Positions 7,446 to 15,478 are shown, counted from the first letter of the stretch. The stretch is 64,000 nt of DNA from Olsenella sp. KH3B4 (GCA_900111695.1 FOHD01000009.1:1-64000); one strand, 5' to 3'. Notes: generated from the sequence alone by a model not told the origin. Translations and numbers: made by a program.

Positions 7446-8255
7446 ATGGAGGAGAAGGACATGACGCAGGACGAGCGCAGGGTCTGGCTCATCCGTGCGC
7501 TCTGCAAAGAGCGGAAAAGCTGGGGTGCAGACGTCCCCGCGATGCCCGAAGACGCGGAAGGCCAGCGGCTGCTGCTGAGGGCCCTCATGAACGTGCGGCC
7601 GCCCGTGCCGGCCGAGCCCGAGCTGCTGCGCGTGCAGGATGCGTACCTGCGTGGGCGCCTGGCCGAGCGCGGCGGCGCCGTGGGCGAGAATGGCATGTCC
7701 TTCTCGCCCGAGGGCATCGCCGTGTGGCGCGGGGACATCACCCGGCTTGCGGCGGACGGCATCGTCAACGCGGCCAACAGCCAGATGCTGGGCTGCTTCG
7801 TGCCCAACCACCGCTGCATCGACAACGCCATACAGACGTACGCGGGTATCCAGATGCGGCTGGAGTGCGCGCGCCAGATGGATGCGCAGGGACACGAGGA
7901 GCCCACGGGTCGAGCAAAGATAACGCCCGGCTACAACCTTCCCGCTGCGCACGTGCTGCATACGGTGGGTCCCATCGTGGGCGGCGCCATTCCCTCGCCG
8001 CATGACCGTGCGCTGCTGGAGAGCTGCTACACGTCCTGCCTGGAGCTGGCGCACGAGCAGGGGCTCGCCAGCCTGGCGTTCTGCTGCATATCGACGGGAG
8101 AGTTTGGCTACCCCAACCGCGAGGCCGCGCAGGTGGCGGTGGCCACGGTGCGCGACTGGAAGAATCAGACCAACAGCAAGATGAAGGTGATCTTTGATGT
8201 TTTCAAGCCAGTGGATTACGACATCTACCGGGAGCTTCTCGGGGTGCGTGGATAG
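7446..8255 (+). CDS. Zinc-dependent macrodomain protein (protein-ADP-ribose hydrolase type)
   Basis: A 269-residue protein with an N-terminal helical region and a macrodomain: GDITRLAADGIVNAANS, then GCFVPNHRCIDNAIQTYAG. The Cys/His set in that second motif matches the zinc ligands of the SauMacro/SpyMacro class. Those enzymes remove ADP-ribose from lipoylated GcvH-like proteins modified by SirTM sirtuins. ATG 7446 follows GGAAGGGAC; a second ATG at 7461 is possible. Its 3' end overlaps the sirtuin start by 8 bases, so the two form a modification and reversal pair. The usual GcvH-L and LplA2 partners are not next to it. Confidence 0.87.
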   Translation: MEEKDMTQDERRVWLIRALCKERKSWGADVPAMPEDAEGQRLLLRALMNVRPPVPAEPELLRVQDAYLRGRLAERGGAVGENGMSFSPEGIAVWRGDITRLAADGIVNAANSQMLGCFVPNHRCIDNAIQTYAGIQMRLECARQMDAQGHEEPTGRAKITPGYNLPAAHVLHTVGPIVGGAIPSPHDRALLESCYTSCLELAHEQGLASLAFCCISTGEFGYPNREAAQVAVATVRDWKNQTNSKMKVIFDVFKPVDYDIYRELLGVRG

Positions 8256-9078
8256 GATTGCGGACGCGGTGCGCGATGCCGACGCCATCTTGGTGGGCGC
8301 GGGTGCGGGCCTCTCGACCGCTGCGGGCTTCGCGTACGCGGGAAAGCGCTTTGACGACAACTTCGCGGACTTCCGTGACGCATATGGCATAACGGACATG
8401 TACTCCGGCGGGTTCTATCCCTTTCCGGACGAGGAGTCGCTCTGGGCATGGTGGAGCCGCTCGATTCTGCTCAACCGCTACGACTGCCCTGTGGGCCAGC
8501 CCTACCTTGACCTGCTCAACATGCTGCGCGGGCGCGAGTACTTCGTGCTGACCACCAACGTGGACCACCAGTTCCAGCGCGCGGGCATCGACCGCGACCG
8601 GCTGTTCTACACGCAGGGGGACTACGGCCTGCTGCAGTGCTCCACGCCCTGCCACCAGGAGACCTACGACAACGAGGAGCTGGTTCGCCAGATGGCAGAG
8701 CGGCAGAGCAACCTGCGCGTTCCCAGCGAACTGGTGCCGCATTGCCCGCGCTGCGGTGCACCCATGTCCCTCAACCTGCGCTGCGACGACACGTTTGTGG
8801 AGGACGAGGGCTGGCATGCGGCGGCAAAGCGCTACGACGACTTCCTGCGCGAGCATCGACGCGATCGTATCGTGCTTCTGGAGGTTGGCGTGGGCGGCAA
8901 CACGCCGGGCATCATCAAGTACCCGTTCTGGCGCATGGCGGCCCAGAACCGCCACGCCACCTACGTGCAGCTCAACAGGGGAGAGGTGCTCGCCCCCTCG
9001 CAGCTGGAGCGGCAGAGCGTCATCCTGGACTGCGACGCCGCAGAGGCCCTTGCCGCCTTGCGTGAGCGGCTGGGCTAG
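8248..9078 (+). CDS. SirTM-class (macrodomain-linked) sirtuin, protein ADP-ribosyltransferase
   Basis: A 276-residue protein with the sirtuin NAD-binding GAGAGLSTAAGFAY and FVLTTNVDHQFQRAG. TQGDYG stands where ordinary deacylase sirtuins carry the catalytic His-Gly, a hallmark of SirTM enzymes that ADP-ribosylate rather than deacylate. CPRCG near residue 172 belongs to the small zinc-type module. The GTG at 8248 is chosen because the family begins near DRIADAVRDADAILVGAG; it overlaps the macrodomain gene by 8 bases, implying translational coupling. In known systems the pair responds to oxidative stress by modifying a lipoyl carrier protein; here the target must be encoded elsewhere. Confidence 0.85.
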   Translation: MDRIADAVRDADAILVGAGAGLSTAAGFAYAGKRFDDNFADFRDAYGITDMYSGGFYPFPDEESLWAWWSRSILLNRYDCPVGQPYLDLLNMLRGREYFVLTTNVDHQFQRAGIDRDRLFYTQGDYGLLQCSTPCHQETYDNEELVRQMAERQSNLRVPSELVPHCPRCGAPMSLNLRCDDTFVEDEGWHAAAKRYDDFLREHRRDRIVLLEVGVGGNTPGIIKYPFWRMAAQNRHATYVQLNRGEVLAPSQLERQSVILDCDAAEALAALRERLG

Positions 9079-9132
9079 GGTCTCCAGGTCATTTCTTGTT
9101 GCACTGCCTGGTAGCGGAATGTAAATGATAAA

Positions 9133-9153
9133 ATATCGATAAGATTACGATAT
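9133..9153. promoter_or_regulatory. Candidate toxin-antitoxin operator
   Basis: An inverted repeat ATATCG/CGATAT (arms 9133-9138 and 9148-9153, 9-base spacer) lies just upstream of the AGGAGG at 9157-9162 of the antitoxin gene. Phd/YefM antitoxins autoregulate through such sites overlapping the promoter. Confidence 0.45.
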
Positions 9154-9167
9154 GTCAGGAGGTGCTC

Positions 9168-9431
9168 ATGAACATCCGGCCAGTCTCTGACCTGCGCAAT
9201 CATTACTCAGACGTCGAGAAGGACGTCGAGGAACATGGCCCCGTCTTTCTCACGAAGAATGGCTATGGCTCGATGGTGGTCATGTCAATAGAACAGTTTG
9301 ATCGGATCAACGGGTCGGTGGATGCTGCTCTTGACGAGGCTGATGTGCAGGCTTCGACGACGTCGCTGCGTTATACGCACGAGGAGGTTTTCGACTCGAT
9401 TCGGAAGGGGCTAAATGCCAAGCGGGCCTGA
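9168..9431 (+). CDS. Phd/YefM-family antitoxin
   Basis: An 87-residue protein starting MNIRPVSDLRNHYSDVEKDV, the usual Phd/YefM DNA-binding opening, followed by GPVFLTKNGYGSMVVMSIEQ, the conserved beta-hairpin motif. The variable C-terminus (about 50-87) would neutralize the toxin. ATG 9168 has AGGAGG 5 bases upstream. It overlaps the following toxin gene by 17 bases, the standard arrangement of a type II toxin-antitoxin operon. An inverted repeat just upstream is a likely autoregulatory site. Confidence 0.88.
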   Translation: MNIRPVSDLRNHYSDVEKDVEEHGPVFLTKNGYGSMVVMSIEQFDRINGSVDAALDEADVQASTTSLRYTHEEVFDSIRKGLNAKRA

Positions 9432-9747
9432 CGGGGTCGAAAAGAGCTATGAGCTGAGATACCTGCCCCTTTTCTGGGACGACCTCAACTCGGCTGTTTC
9501 GTATATCGCGACCCAGTTGAAAAACCCAGCAGCTGCGGAGAACCTGTTGGACCAAACTGAGCGGGCAATCCTGGAGCACGCCAAGCGACCTACCTTTGGA
9601 ACCGTGTACCGTCGGTCGGACGGGAGGCAGGCATATTACTGGTTCCCAGTTGGGAACTATATGGTGTTTTACGTTGTTACGGACAACGTGATGGAGGTTC
9701 GCCGCTTCCTTTTTGGCAGCAGGGATCTTACCAGGATGCCACTATGA
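9415..9747 (+). CDS. ParE/RelE-superfamily toxin
   Basis: A 110-residue protein with the ParE/RelE fold pattern: YLPLFWDDLNSAVSYIATQL in the first helix pair, AENLLDQTERAILEHAKRP in the second, and the terminal strands YYWFPVGNYMVFYVVTDNV and VRRFLFGSRD. The start at 9415 lies inside the antitoxin gene (17-base overlap). Whether it acts on gyrase (ParE-like) or on ribosome-bound mRNA (RelE-like) cannot be settled from sequence. The gene looks intact, so the module is probably functional. Confidence 0.85.
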   Translation: MPSGPDGVEKSYELRYLPLFWDDLNSAVSYIATQLKNPAAAENLLDQTERAILEHAKRPTFGTVYRRSDGRQAYYWFPVGNYMVFYVVTDNVMEVRRFLFGSRDLTRMPL

Positions 9748-9790
9748 GGCCCTGGGAACGGCCTCACGAGTTCGAAGAGTTTCATTAGCA

Positions 9791-10330
9791 TCATTGGGGT
9801 AACTCCGCCTGTGGTCCCGAGGCCCCCGTTCCTTCCAACGCCTGCGTCACGAGGCTGGCAAGGTTCCGCCTGAAACGATCGCGATCCTCTTCCGTGAACG
9901 CTGCGGGTCCTGATGTCCTACCGCCGGCGCGTCGGAGCTTCTTCTCCTCGTGCCTGATGAACATCGCAGAGTCAATCGTAAGCGGGTTGTAGACGCGCCC
10001 TCGCACCCCGATGGCACGGGCTCCTCTGCCCAAGACGATATCGGCCAGTCCGATATCCTGCGTCACGACCACATCCGCTGGCGTGACGGCGGACGCGATT
10101 GCGAAGTCTGCAGAATCGGCTCCGACGCCAACCTGTAGGATTTCGACCCAGAAGCCGCGGTCGGGATGGCGCGGGTCCTTAGGACTGCGTGGGTCATGTG
10201 CCCTCAGCCGCCGCTCTAGATTCTGGGTGCTGTTTCCGGCGATGACGCAGGGGATGTTTCGCGCGCGTGCGCAGGCAAGGGCCTCGCGAATTACAGGACA
10301 CGCGTCGGCGTCGATGTAGATTCTTGTCAC
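9791..10330 (-). CDS. YaiI/YqxD-family (DUF188) PIN-like protein
   Basis: A 179-residue protein with the family signature IYIDADACPVI (4-14), DFAIASAVTPADVVVTQDIGLA (acidic PIN-like site) and YNPLTIDSAMFIRHEEKKLRRAGG. This UPF0178 family is conserved in many bacteria and is thought to be nuclease-like, but its role is not established. The start is a GTG at 10330. It follows the DUF1805 gene by 14 bases on the same strand, so the two are probably cotranscribed. Confidence 0.88.
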   Translation of the reverse strand: MTRIYIDADACPVIREALACARARNIPCVIAGNSTQNLERRLRAHDPRSPKDPRHPDRGFWVEILQVGVGADSADFAIASAVTPADVVVTQDIGLADIVLGRGARAIGVRGRVYNPLTIDSAMFIRHEEKKLRRAGGRTSGPAAFTEEDRDRFRRNLASLVTQALEGTGASGPQAELPQ

Positions 10331-10344
10331 GGAAGGCCTGAGAC

Positions 10345-10650
10345 CTAGCGGTTAAGGATGGCGGCCGCTTCGGCACCGGTCATGCCGTCGGCGATGCCGA
10401 GTTCCTGTGCCTTTTTCGTCATGCCGGTGATGGGGTTGGCAAGGACCTCGTCGATGCCTGCGCCGGCAACGCGTACTGCCGCATCGCCGAGCTGCTCCGC
10501 CTTCTCGAGGCTAAGGTACCCGCACATCAGGAAGCCTCGCTTCAAGCGAATCACGATGAGGGAGGCGTGTCCCTCTCCTGCGAGTGCTGGCACGACAATC
10601 CCCTCCGCCGCGTTACCCGCAATCGTGAGCGCTTGAATCTGCGTCGCCAT
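10345..10650 (-). CDS. DUF1805 (YunC-like) small protein
   Basis: A 101-residue protein: IVVPALAGEGHASLIVIRLKRG, then GFLMCGYLSLEKAEQLGDAA. These are typical of the DUF1805 fold, a small alpha/beta protein of unknown function that often carries a conserved Cys in the CGY motif. ATG 10650 has AAAGGAG 7 bases upstream. The next gene downstream on the same strand is the YaiI-like protein. An upstream ATG at 10686 is in frame but lacks a comparable ribosome site. Confidence 0.8.
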   Translation of the reverse strand: MATQIQALTIAGNAAEGIVVPALAGEGHASLIVIRLKRGFLMCGYLSLEKAEQLGDAAVRVAGAGIDEVLANPITGMTKKAQELGIADGMTGAEAAAILNR

Positions 10651-10729
10651 AGTTGGCTCCTTTCCGAGCTTGTTTTCCGTGCTCATTGTTGCGACACCAA
10701 TTGGGTTCGTCAACAGCCGTGTTATGCGG

Positions 10730-11614
10730 TCACTGTCCCAGCGTTGCCCGCAGCTGCTCCAGAAACGCCTCGCACGCAGGCGAGAAGATCCTGTGCCTCT
10801 TCCACGCAACCACAGAGCCGGTGGTGAGGGCAGGCTCCAGCGGCAGGAAGCGCAGTCTGCTGGTCTGCAGCTCCGGCAGGTGGTCGATGCCCAGCACGCA
10901 TGCGGTGCCCGCCTCTGCCAGGAGCGCGGCGTTTCCTATCAGGTCGAAGGTGCCCACGACGTTCAGCTGTCCCGGTTTTACGAGGCCGTTTGACCAGGTT
11001 GCAAGATCAAACGTTTGGTGCGTGGTGCGCGAGCTTACGAGAAGTGGCATCTGTACCAGAGTCTGCGGCGTCACCGCGTCCAGCATGCCCCAGGGGCTGT
11101 GCGTTCCCACCACGACCCCCACGGTGTCGCGCGCCGGCAGCTCTAGGTGGTCGTACTTCTCCACGTTTACGGGTTCGATCATCAGGGCAAAGTCCACAAG
11201 GCCGCGCTCCAGGCGCTCCTCCACGGCGTCGGCGTTGCCGGTGTAGAGCTGGCAGGTCACGCGCGGGTGGTTGCGACGCAGCTCGGCAAAGGCATCGGTC
11301 AGAACGCGCATGGCCTGGGTCTCGCCCGCGCCGATGCGCACGACGCCTGCGACTTCGCGCTTGGTGCCCATCTCGTCCTCGGTCTGCTGCACCAGCTGCA
11401 GGATCTCCTCGGCGCGCTGGCGCAGGCGCATGCCGTCCGCAGTCAGCATGGTCGCGCGGTTCGTGCGCACAAAGAGGGCGCACCCCAGCTCGCGCTCCAG
11501 GTCGGCCATCTGACGTGACAGCGTGGGCTGCGTCACGTGCAGGACGTTGGCGGCCTCGGTCATGTTCTGCTCGCGCGCGACGGCGAGGAAGTATTTCAGG
11601 GTTCGTAGCTCCAT
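10730..11614 (-). CDS. LysR-family transcriptional regulator
   Basis: A 294-residue protein with an N-terminal LysR HTH (MELRTLKYFLAVAREQNMTE, TQPTLSRQMADLERELGCAL) and a periplasmic-binding-like effector domain (about 90-294). It is divergent from a flavodoxin remnant and a CMD-cupin fusion gene, the usual target position for a LysR protein. The 146-base gap contains an A+T-rich stretch with GAAATGT (11634) and ACATTTC (11688) as possible half-sites. The effector may be a redox-active or aromatic compound, judging from the neighbours (inference). Confidence 0.9.
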   Translation of the reverse strand: MELRTLKYFLAVAREQNMTEAANVLHVTQPTLSRQMADLERELGCALFVRTNRATMLTADGMRLRQRAEEILQLVQQTEDEMGTKREVAGVVRIGAGETQAMRVLTDAFAELRRNHPRVTCQLYTGNADAVEERLERGLVDFALMIEPVNVEKYDHLELPARDTVGVVVGTHSPWGMLDAVTPQTLVQMPLLVSSRTTHQTFDLATWSNGLVKPGQLNVVGTFDLIGNAALLAEAGTACVLGIDHLPELQTSRLRFLPLEPALTTGSVVAWKRHRIFSPACEAFLEQLRATLGQ

Positions 11615-11760
11615 GGCAACACTTCGCTCTTGTGGAAATGTAAATTACGTATTCCAAACTTATACGCATAGGCATTTCACATTTCAAGAGCAGCTCGGTA
11701 GCGTAGTGCGTGGTAAGGAGGGCCGTGTGCCCTACGACGCAACCACAGTGGAGGTGCCCA

Positions 11761-12045
11761 TGGGACGAGTCCTGGTCCTGTACTACAGCTGGTCAAACGG
11801 CAACACGGGCGCCTGCAGTTCGCACGCTGTTGAACTCGCGGAAGTGGAACGGCAAGGTCGTTGTGCCCTTCTCGACCTGCGCCGGATGGGCGGGCTCCAC
11901 GCTGGATGACATCGCGGGGCTGGCCGAGGGCGCGCGGATTGCCGAGCCGCTCACGGTGACGTTTGCCTCGGACGGCGGGGCGCGCATGGTGACGGACCCG
12001 CGCAAGGTTTCGGATTGGGCTGGCCGCGTGGCAGCCCTGGTATGA
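11761..12045 (+). pseudogene. Flavodoxin pseudogene, central part deleted
   Basis: The frame starting at ATG 11761 gives MGRVLVLYYSWSNGNT, the beta-1 strand and phosphate loop of a flavodoxin. It then runs into unrelated residues. A different frame from about 11825 gives TLLNSRKWNGKVVVPFSTCAGW and a proper C-terminal flavodoxin helix (PRKVSDWAGRVAALV), ending at the TGA at 12043-12045. The middle of the fold, including the FMN isoalloxazine loop, is missing, and the two halves are out of frame. A deletion of roughly 200-250 bases would explain both. The CMD-cupin gene follows 12 bases later. Confidence 0.72.
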
Positions 12046-12057
12046 GGAGGAACTGAC

Positions 12058-12807
12058 ATGAAGCAGACGGCAGGCAGGGACGCGCTGAGCGAGTTCGCCC
12101 CCATGTTCGCGCACCTCAACGACGATGTGCTCTTTGGCGAGGTGTGGGACCAGGAGGCAATCTCTGCCAAGACCAAGTGCATCGTCACCATTGTGGCCCT
12201 CATGAGCCAGGGCATTACCGACAGCTCGCTGCGCTACCACCTAGAGAACGCGCGCAACAACGGCGTCACGCGCCCCGAGGCGGCAGCCATCATCACACAT
12301 GCAACCATGTATGCCGGTTGGCCAAAGGGCTGGGCTGCCTTCAACCTGGCCAAGGAGGTCTGGAAGGACGACGAGCCCGTGGCTCAGGATGACGTGCGCG
12401 TTGCCGACCCGTCGGGCCTCTCAAGGGAGTTCCCCAAGGGCGAGCCCAACACCGCCTACGCCCAGTACTTCGTCGGTAACAGCTGGCTGGCCCCGCTGGG
12501 CGACCCGCAGCTGGGCGCCGCCAACGTCACCTTCGAGCCGGGCTGCCGCAACAACTGGCACATCCACCACAAGGGCGGCCAGGTGCTCATCTGTATTGCC
12601 GGCCGCGGCTGGTACCAGGAGTGGGGTAAGCCCGCGCAGGAGCTGAAGCCGGGCGACGTGGTGAGCATCCAGCCCGAGGTCAAGCACTGGCACGGTGCCG
12701 CGGCGGACTCGTGGTTCCAGCACATCGCGCTGGCCGTGCCCGCCGAGGGCGCATGCGCCGAGTGGCTGGAGCCCGTGAGCGACCAGGAGTACGACCAGCT
12801 GGGCTAG
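12058..12807 (+). CDS. Carboxymuconolactone decarboxylase-like domain fused to a cupin
   Basis: A 249-residue fusion. Residues 1-100 are a CMD/AhpD-like helical domain (TKCIVTIVALMSQGITDSSL, HLENARNNGVTRPEAAAIIT). Residues 135-249 are a cupin with metal-binding NNWHIHHKGGQVLICIAGRG and KPGDVVSIQPEVKHWHGA. The classic CMD CxxC pair is absent: only one Cys lies near the helix. The protein may therefore not be a disulfide reductase. AGGAGG precedes ATG 12058. It lies downstream of the flavodoxin remnant and is divergent from a LysR gene, a cluster common in anaerobic Firmicutes and Actinobacteria. The substrate is unknown. Confidence 0.85.
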   Translation: MKQTAGRDALSEFAPMFAHLNDDVLFGEVWDQEAISAKTKCIVTIVALMSQGITDSSLRYHLENARNNGVTRPEAAAIITHATMYAGWPKGWAAFNLAKEVWKDDEPVAQDDVRVADPSGLSREFPKGEPNTAYAQYFVGNSWLAPLGDPQLGAANVTFEPGCRNNWHIHHKGGQVLICIAGRGWYQEWGKPAQELKPGDVVSIQPEVKHWHGAAADSWFQHIALAVPAEGACAEWLEPVSDQEYDQLG

Positions 12808-12876
12808 CAACGCGCGCAAGGCCTCTGCCTTGGCGCGTGCGGCCCTGGTGGAAATCAATCATTAGCAGTGGAGAAA

Positions 12877-12957
12877 ATCGTTTAGTAGAGCATGAAAAAA
12901 TCGTTCAATAGTATTTGATAGTATCGTTCAGTAGATTTAGGTAAAATCTATCAGTAG
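12877..12957 (+). repeat. Four iterons of 12 bp at an exact 23-bp period upstream of an AAA ATPase gene
   Basis: ATCGTTTAGTAG (12877), ATCGTTCAATAG (12900), ATCGTTCAGTAG (12923) and ATCTATCAGTAG (12946) recur at precisely 23-base steps in an A+T-rich stretch ending 31 bases before the ATG at 12989. The even phase, about two helical turns, points to cooperative binding of one protein on one face of the DNA. Confidence 0.75.
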
Positions 12958-12988
12958 GGAGAGATGCTGCACTTCAACGGAGGGCCAC

Positions 12989-14176
12989 ATGATCATTCCG
13001 CGAGAGATGAAATCCGAATTGCTGAGGCTTTCGCACATGTATCCCGTACTTTCCGTTACGGGCCCACGTCAGAGTGGCAAGACCACGCTTGCGCGGGAGA
13101 CGTTTCCCGACTATGCGTATGTGAGTCTGGAAGATCCGGATACTCTTGGCGCATTTGAGGACGACCCCCGCACCTTTCTGCGAGCCTATGGTTCGAACGT
13201 GATATTCGACGAGGCACAGAGGGCTCCCGAGCTCTTTCAGTACCTGCAGAAGGTCGTGGACGCGAGCGATCAGACAGGTCGCTTTGTGCTCACGGGCTCG
13301 CAGAACTTCCTGCTGATGGATGCAATCAACCAGTCGCTTGCGGGGCGGGTTGCCCTCCTGTACCTTTTGCCGCTCTCGCTCCAGGAGCTCGAGGACGCCG
13401 GTTTGGGACCCAATGACGCAGAGGACTGGCTTTTCTTTGGTGGGTACCCACGGCTGCACTCGGCCTCGATTCCGCCGGAGACGTTCTTTTCCAACTATGT
13501 CCAGACCTATGTTGAACGTGACGTCCGCAGGGAACTTGGCGTTCGCAAGGTGCGGGAGTTCACGACGTTCTTGCAGCTTTGTGCATTGCGCACTGGGCAG
13601 CAGCTGAATATAAGCAGCCTGGCATCCGACTGTGGCATTGCGACGAACACCGTTCGTGAATGGCTGTCAGTGCTTGAGGCCAGCGGAATCGTCTACCTGC
13701 TTGAGCCCCTCTTCAGCAACAGGAGCAAGAGTCTTACCAAGGCCCCGAAGCTCTACTTTCTGGACACGGGCCTTGCTGCGTACCTCATGGGAATTCGCTC
13801 GGCTGACGAGCTACTCCTCAGCGAGTTCAGGGGCGCGCTGTTCGAGACCGCTGTCGTTGCCGAGGTTCTGAAAGCCGGTTATGCGCTGGGGTCCAAGCCC
13901 GAGCTCTCGTATTGGAGGGACACTCGGAAGCGCGAGATAGACCTTGTGGTTAGGAGGGGGCTGCGGCCTGCGAAAGCTATAGAGATCAAGTCATCTGCCA
14001 CGTATAAGTCACGCTTTTTTGACATGCTCAGGCAGGTTGCCCCCTCCGAACTGGGCCTAGACGAGAAGGACTGCTACGTGGTCTATGCGGGTGACGAGGA
14101 GCTGCACCCTGCGGGTGGCAGCCTCGTCTCTTACCGCAAGCTGCACAAGCTTGTGCAGGAGTGGCTTCGCATCTAG
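12989..14176 (+). CDS. AAA ATPase with C-terminal DUF4143 nuclease-like domain
   Basis: A 395-residue protein with Walker A GPRQSGKTT (25-33), Walker B VIFDEAQ (71-77), sensor motif LTGSQNF (101-107) and a winged helix around 200-260 (SSLASDCGIATNTVREWLSV). The DUF4143 domain at 270-385 has the PD-(D/E)xK-like pattern ELSYWRDTRKREIDLVVRRG and AIEIKSS. This family (AAA_14) is common, often multicopy in anaerobes, and of unclear function; defence or mobile-element roles have been suggested. ATG 12989 is used. Four 23-bp iterons directly upstream suggest autoregulation or a single dedicated regulator. No partner gene lies on the same strand nearby. Confidence 0.86.
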   Translation: MIIPREMKSELLRLSHMYPVLSVTGPRQSGKTTLARETFPDYAYVSLEDPDTLGAFEDDPRTFLRAYGSNVIFDEAQRAPELFQYLQKVVDASDQTGRFVLTGSQNFLLMDAINQSLAGRVALLYLLPLSLQELEDAGLGPNDAEDWLFFGGYPRLHSASIPPETFFSNYVQTYVERDVRRELGVRKVREFTTFLQLCALRTGQQLNISSLASDCGIATNTVREWLSVLEASGIVYLLEPLFSNRSKSLTKAPKLYFLDTGLAAYLMGIRSADELLLSEFRGALFETAVVAEVLKAGYALGSKPELSYWRDTRKREIDLVVRRGLRPAKAIEIKSSATYKSRFFDMLRQVAPSELGLDEKDCYVVYAGDEELHPAGGSLVSYRKLHKLVQEWLRI

Positions 14177-14232
14177 CGGTGCTGCTCGACAACCGTGGCG
14201 AGGTTGGCGCCAGACACGACTGCGTGGCCCTG

Positions 14233-15399
14233 CTACATGCTCTCGCGGAGGATCTGCGCGACCTCGTCCGGGGTCAGGGGATGGTAGCCGCCGGTGAGGA
14301 TGAAGGTGCCCTTCACGGCATCGTCGACCATGTCCTCGGTGAAGCCGAGCTCGCTCAGGTGCTTGACCACGCCAATCTCGTCCATCCACGCGCTCATGGC
14401 CTCGAGGCCGGCCTGGGCCACCTCGAGCTCGGACTTGCCGGAATCGTCCACGTCCCACACCACGCGCGCGAAGCGTGCGAACTTCTCAACGCCATAGGGC
14501 ATGACCAGGCGGTAGTAGGGCAGGCTCACAGCAGAGAGCGTCATGCCGTGCGTGGCATTGGTGAGGGCGCCCACGGCCTGCCCAATCATGTGGACCTCCC
14601 AGTCGGTTGCCTTGCCGCAGGCGATGGCCGTGTTGAGCGCCCAGGTACAGACCCAGGAAATGTTGGAGCGCGCCTCGTAGTTGGTGGGGTCCTTCACGGC
14701 GATGCGGCTTGCGTGGACGAGGCTGCGCATGAGGCCCTCGGCCATGTAGTCGGAGGTGTTGTCATCGGTGCCGGAGAAGTACTGCTCGCAGATGTGGTTG
14801 AAGGCGTCGTAGATGCCGGCGCGCATCTGGTAGTCCGGAACCGTGAAGGTGAGCTCAGGGTTCACAATGGCAAACTTGGGCATCACCTCGGGGCCAAAGA
14901 CGTGACCGATCTTGAGGCCCTGCTCGTGGTTGGTGATGACGGAGCCGGCGTTCATCTCCGAGCCGGTGCCGCTCATGGTGAGCACGTCACCAACGGGGAT
15001 GATCCTGCCGTCGGGGCTCTCCATCTTGAGGTAGAACTTCTCCCACGCGTCGCCGTCGTACCAGGCGCTCACCGAGACGCCCTTCGCGTAGTCGATGACC
15101 GAGCCGCCACCCACCGCGAGGACGAGGTCCACGTTGTTCTCGCGCGCAATCCTGCGGCCTTCGTTGAGCTTCTCGACGGTGGGGTTGCTCATGACGCCCG
15201 GGTCCTCGAACACGTTCTTTCCCGCGGCGGTGAGAATGGCGACGACCTTGTCGTAGAGGCCGGATCGCTTGATGGACCCGCCGCCGTAGGTGAGCATGAC
15301 GTTGGGGCCAAAGCCTTTGAGCTCCTCCCCGAGCTGGTCGAGGGAATCTGGCCCAAAGTGGACGCGGACCGGGTTGTAGTAGGTAAAGTTGCCGAGCAT
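14233..15399 (-). CDS. Iron-containing alcohol dehydrogenase (NADH-dependent butanol dehydrogenase/YqhD-like)
   Basis: A 388-residue protein of the usual length for group III alcohol dehydrogenases. It shows the NAD(P)-binding VLAVGGGSVIDYAKG, TMSGTGSEMNAGSVI and the metal-binding histidines within DAFNHICEQYFSG and GALTNATHGMTLSAV. It would reduce aldehydes during fermentation or detoxification. Its upstream region carries a MerR-type site (15455-15478) that closely matches one in front of the MerR gene at 23315, suggesting shared control by that regulator. It converges with the AAA ATPase gene. Confidence 0.9.
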   Translation of the reverse strand: MLGNFTYYNPVRVHFGPDSLDQLGEELKGFGPNVMLTYGGGSIKRSGLYDKVVAILTAAGKNVFEDPGVMSNPTVEKLNEGRRIARENNVDLVLAVGGGSVIDYAKGVSVSAWYDGDAWEKFYLKMESPDGRIIPVGDVLTMSGTGSEMNAGSVITNHEQGLKIGHVFGPEVMPKFAIVNPELTFTVPDYQMRAGIYDAFNHICEQYFSGTDDNTSDYMAEGLMRSLVHASRIAVKDPTNYEARSNISWVCTWALNTAIACGKATDWEVHMIGQAVGALTNATHGMTLSAVSLPYYRLVMPYGVEKFARFARVVWDVDDSGKSELEVAQAGLEAMSAWMDEIGVVKHLSELGFTEDMVDDAVKGTFILTGGYHPLTPDEVAQILRESM

Positions 15400-15454
15400 G
15401 GTGCTCCTCTCGCCGTGGGCTTTCCTGGATGGATTCCCTTCTCGGTTGCTGTTG

Positions 15455-15478
15455 TACTATCTAAACCTGACTTTAGGT
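15455..15478 (-). promoter_or_regulatory. MerR-type operator in the alcohol dehydrogenase promoter
   Basis: Read on the minus strand the region gives TTGACCTAAAGTCAGGTTTA, an AdhR/NmlR-like site with CTAAA/TTTAG arms in a promoter spacer behind a -35-like TTGACC. It shares 18 of 24 positions with 23336-23359 upstream of the MerR gene, including ACCTAAAG, CAG and TT. Confidence 0.55.

Noticed and set aside
7299..8399. Upstream extension of the flavin/ferredoxin frame to a 570-residue protein
   Set aside because: The extra 367 residues are antisense to the macrodomain and sirtuin genes, contain no domain and precede a clear promoter, operator and ribosome site at 7298.
12877..12957. The four phased repeats as a CRISPR array
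   Set aside because: The repeated part is only 12 bases, the spacing leaves 11-base spacers, and no cas gene is present. Iterons fit better.
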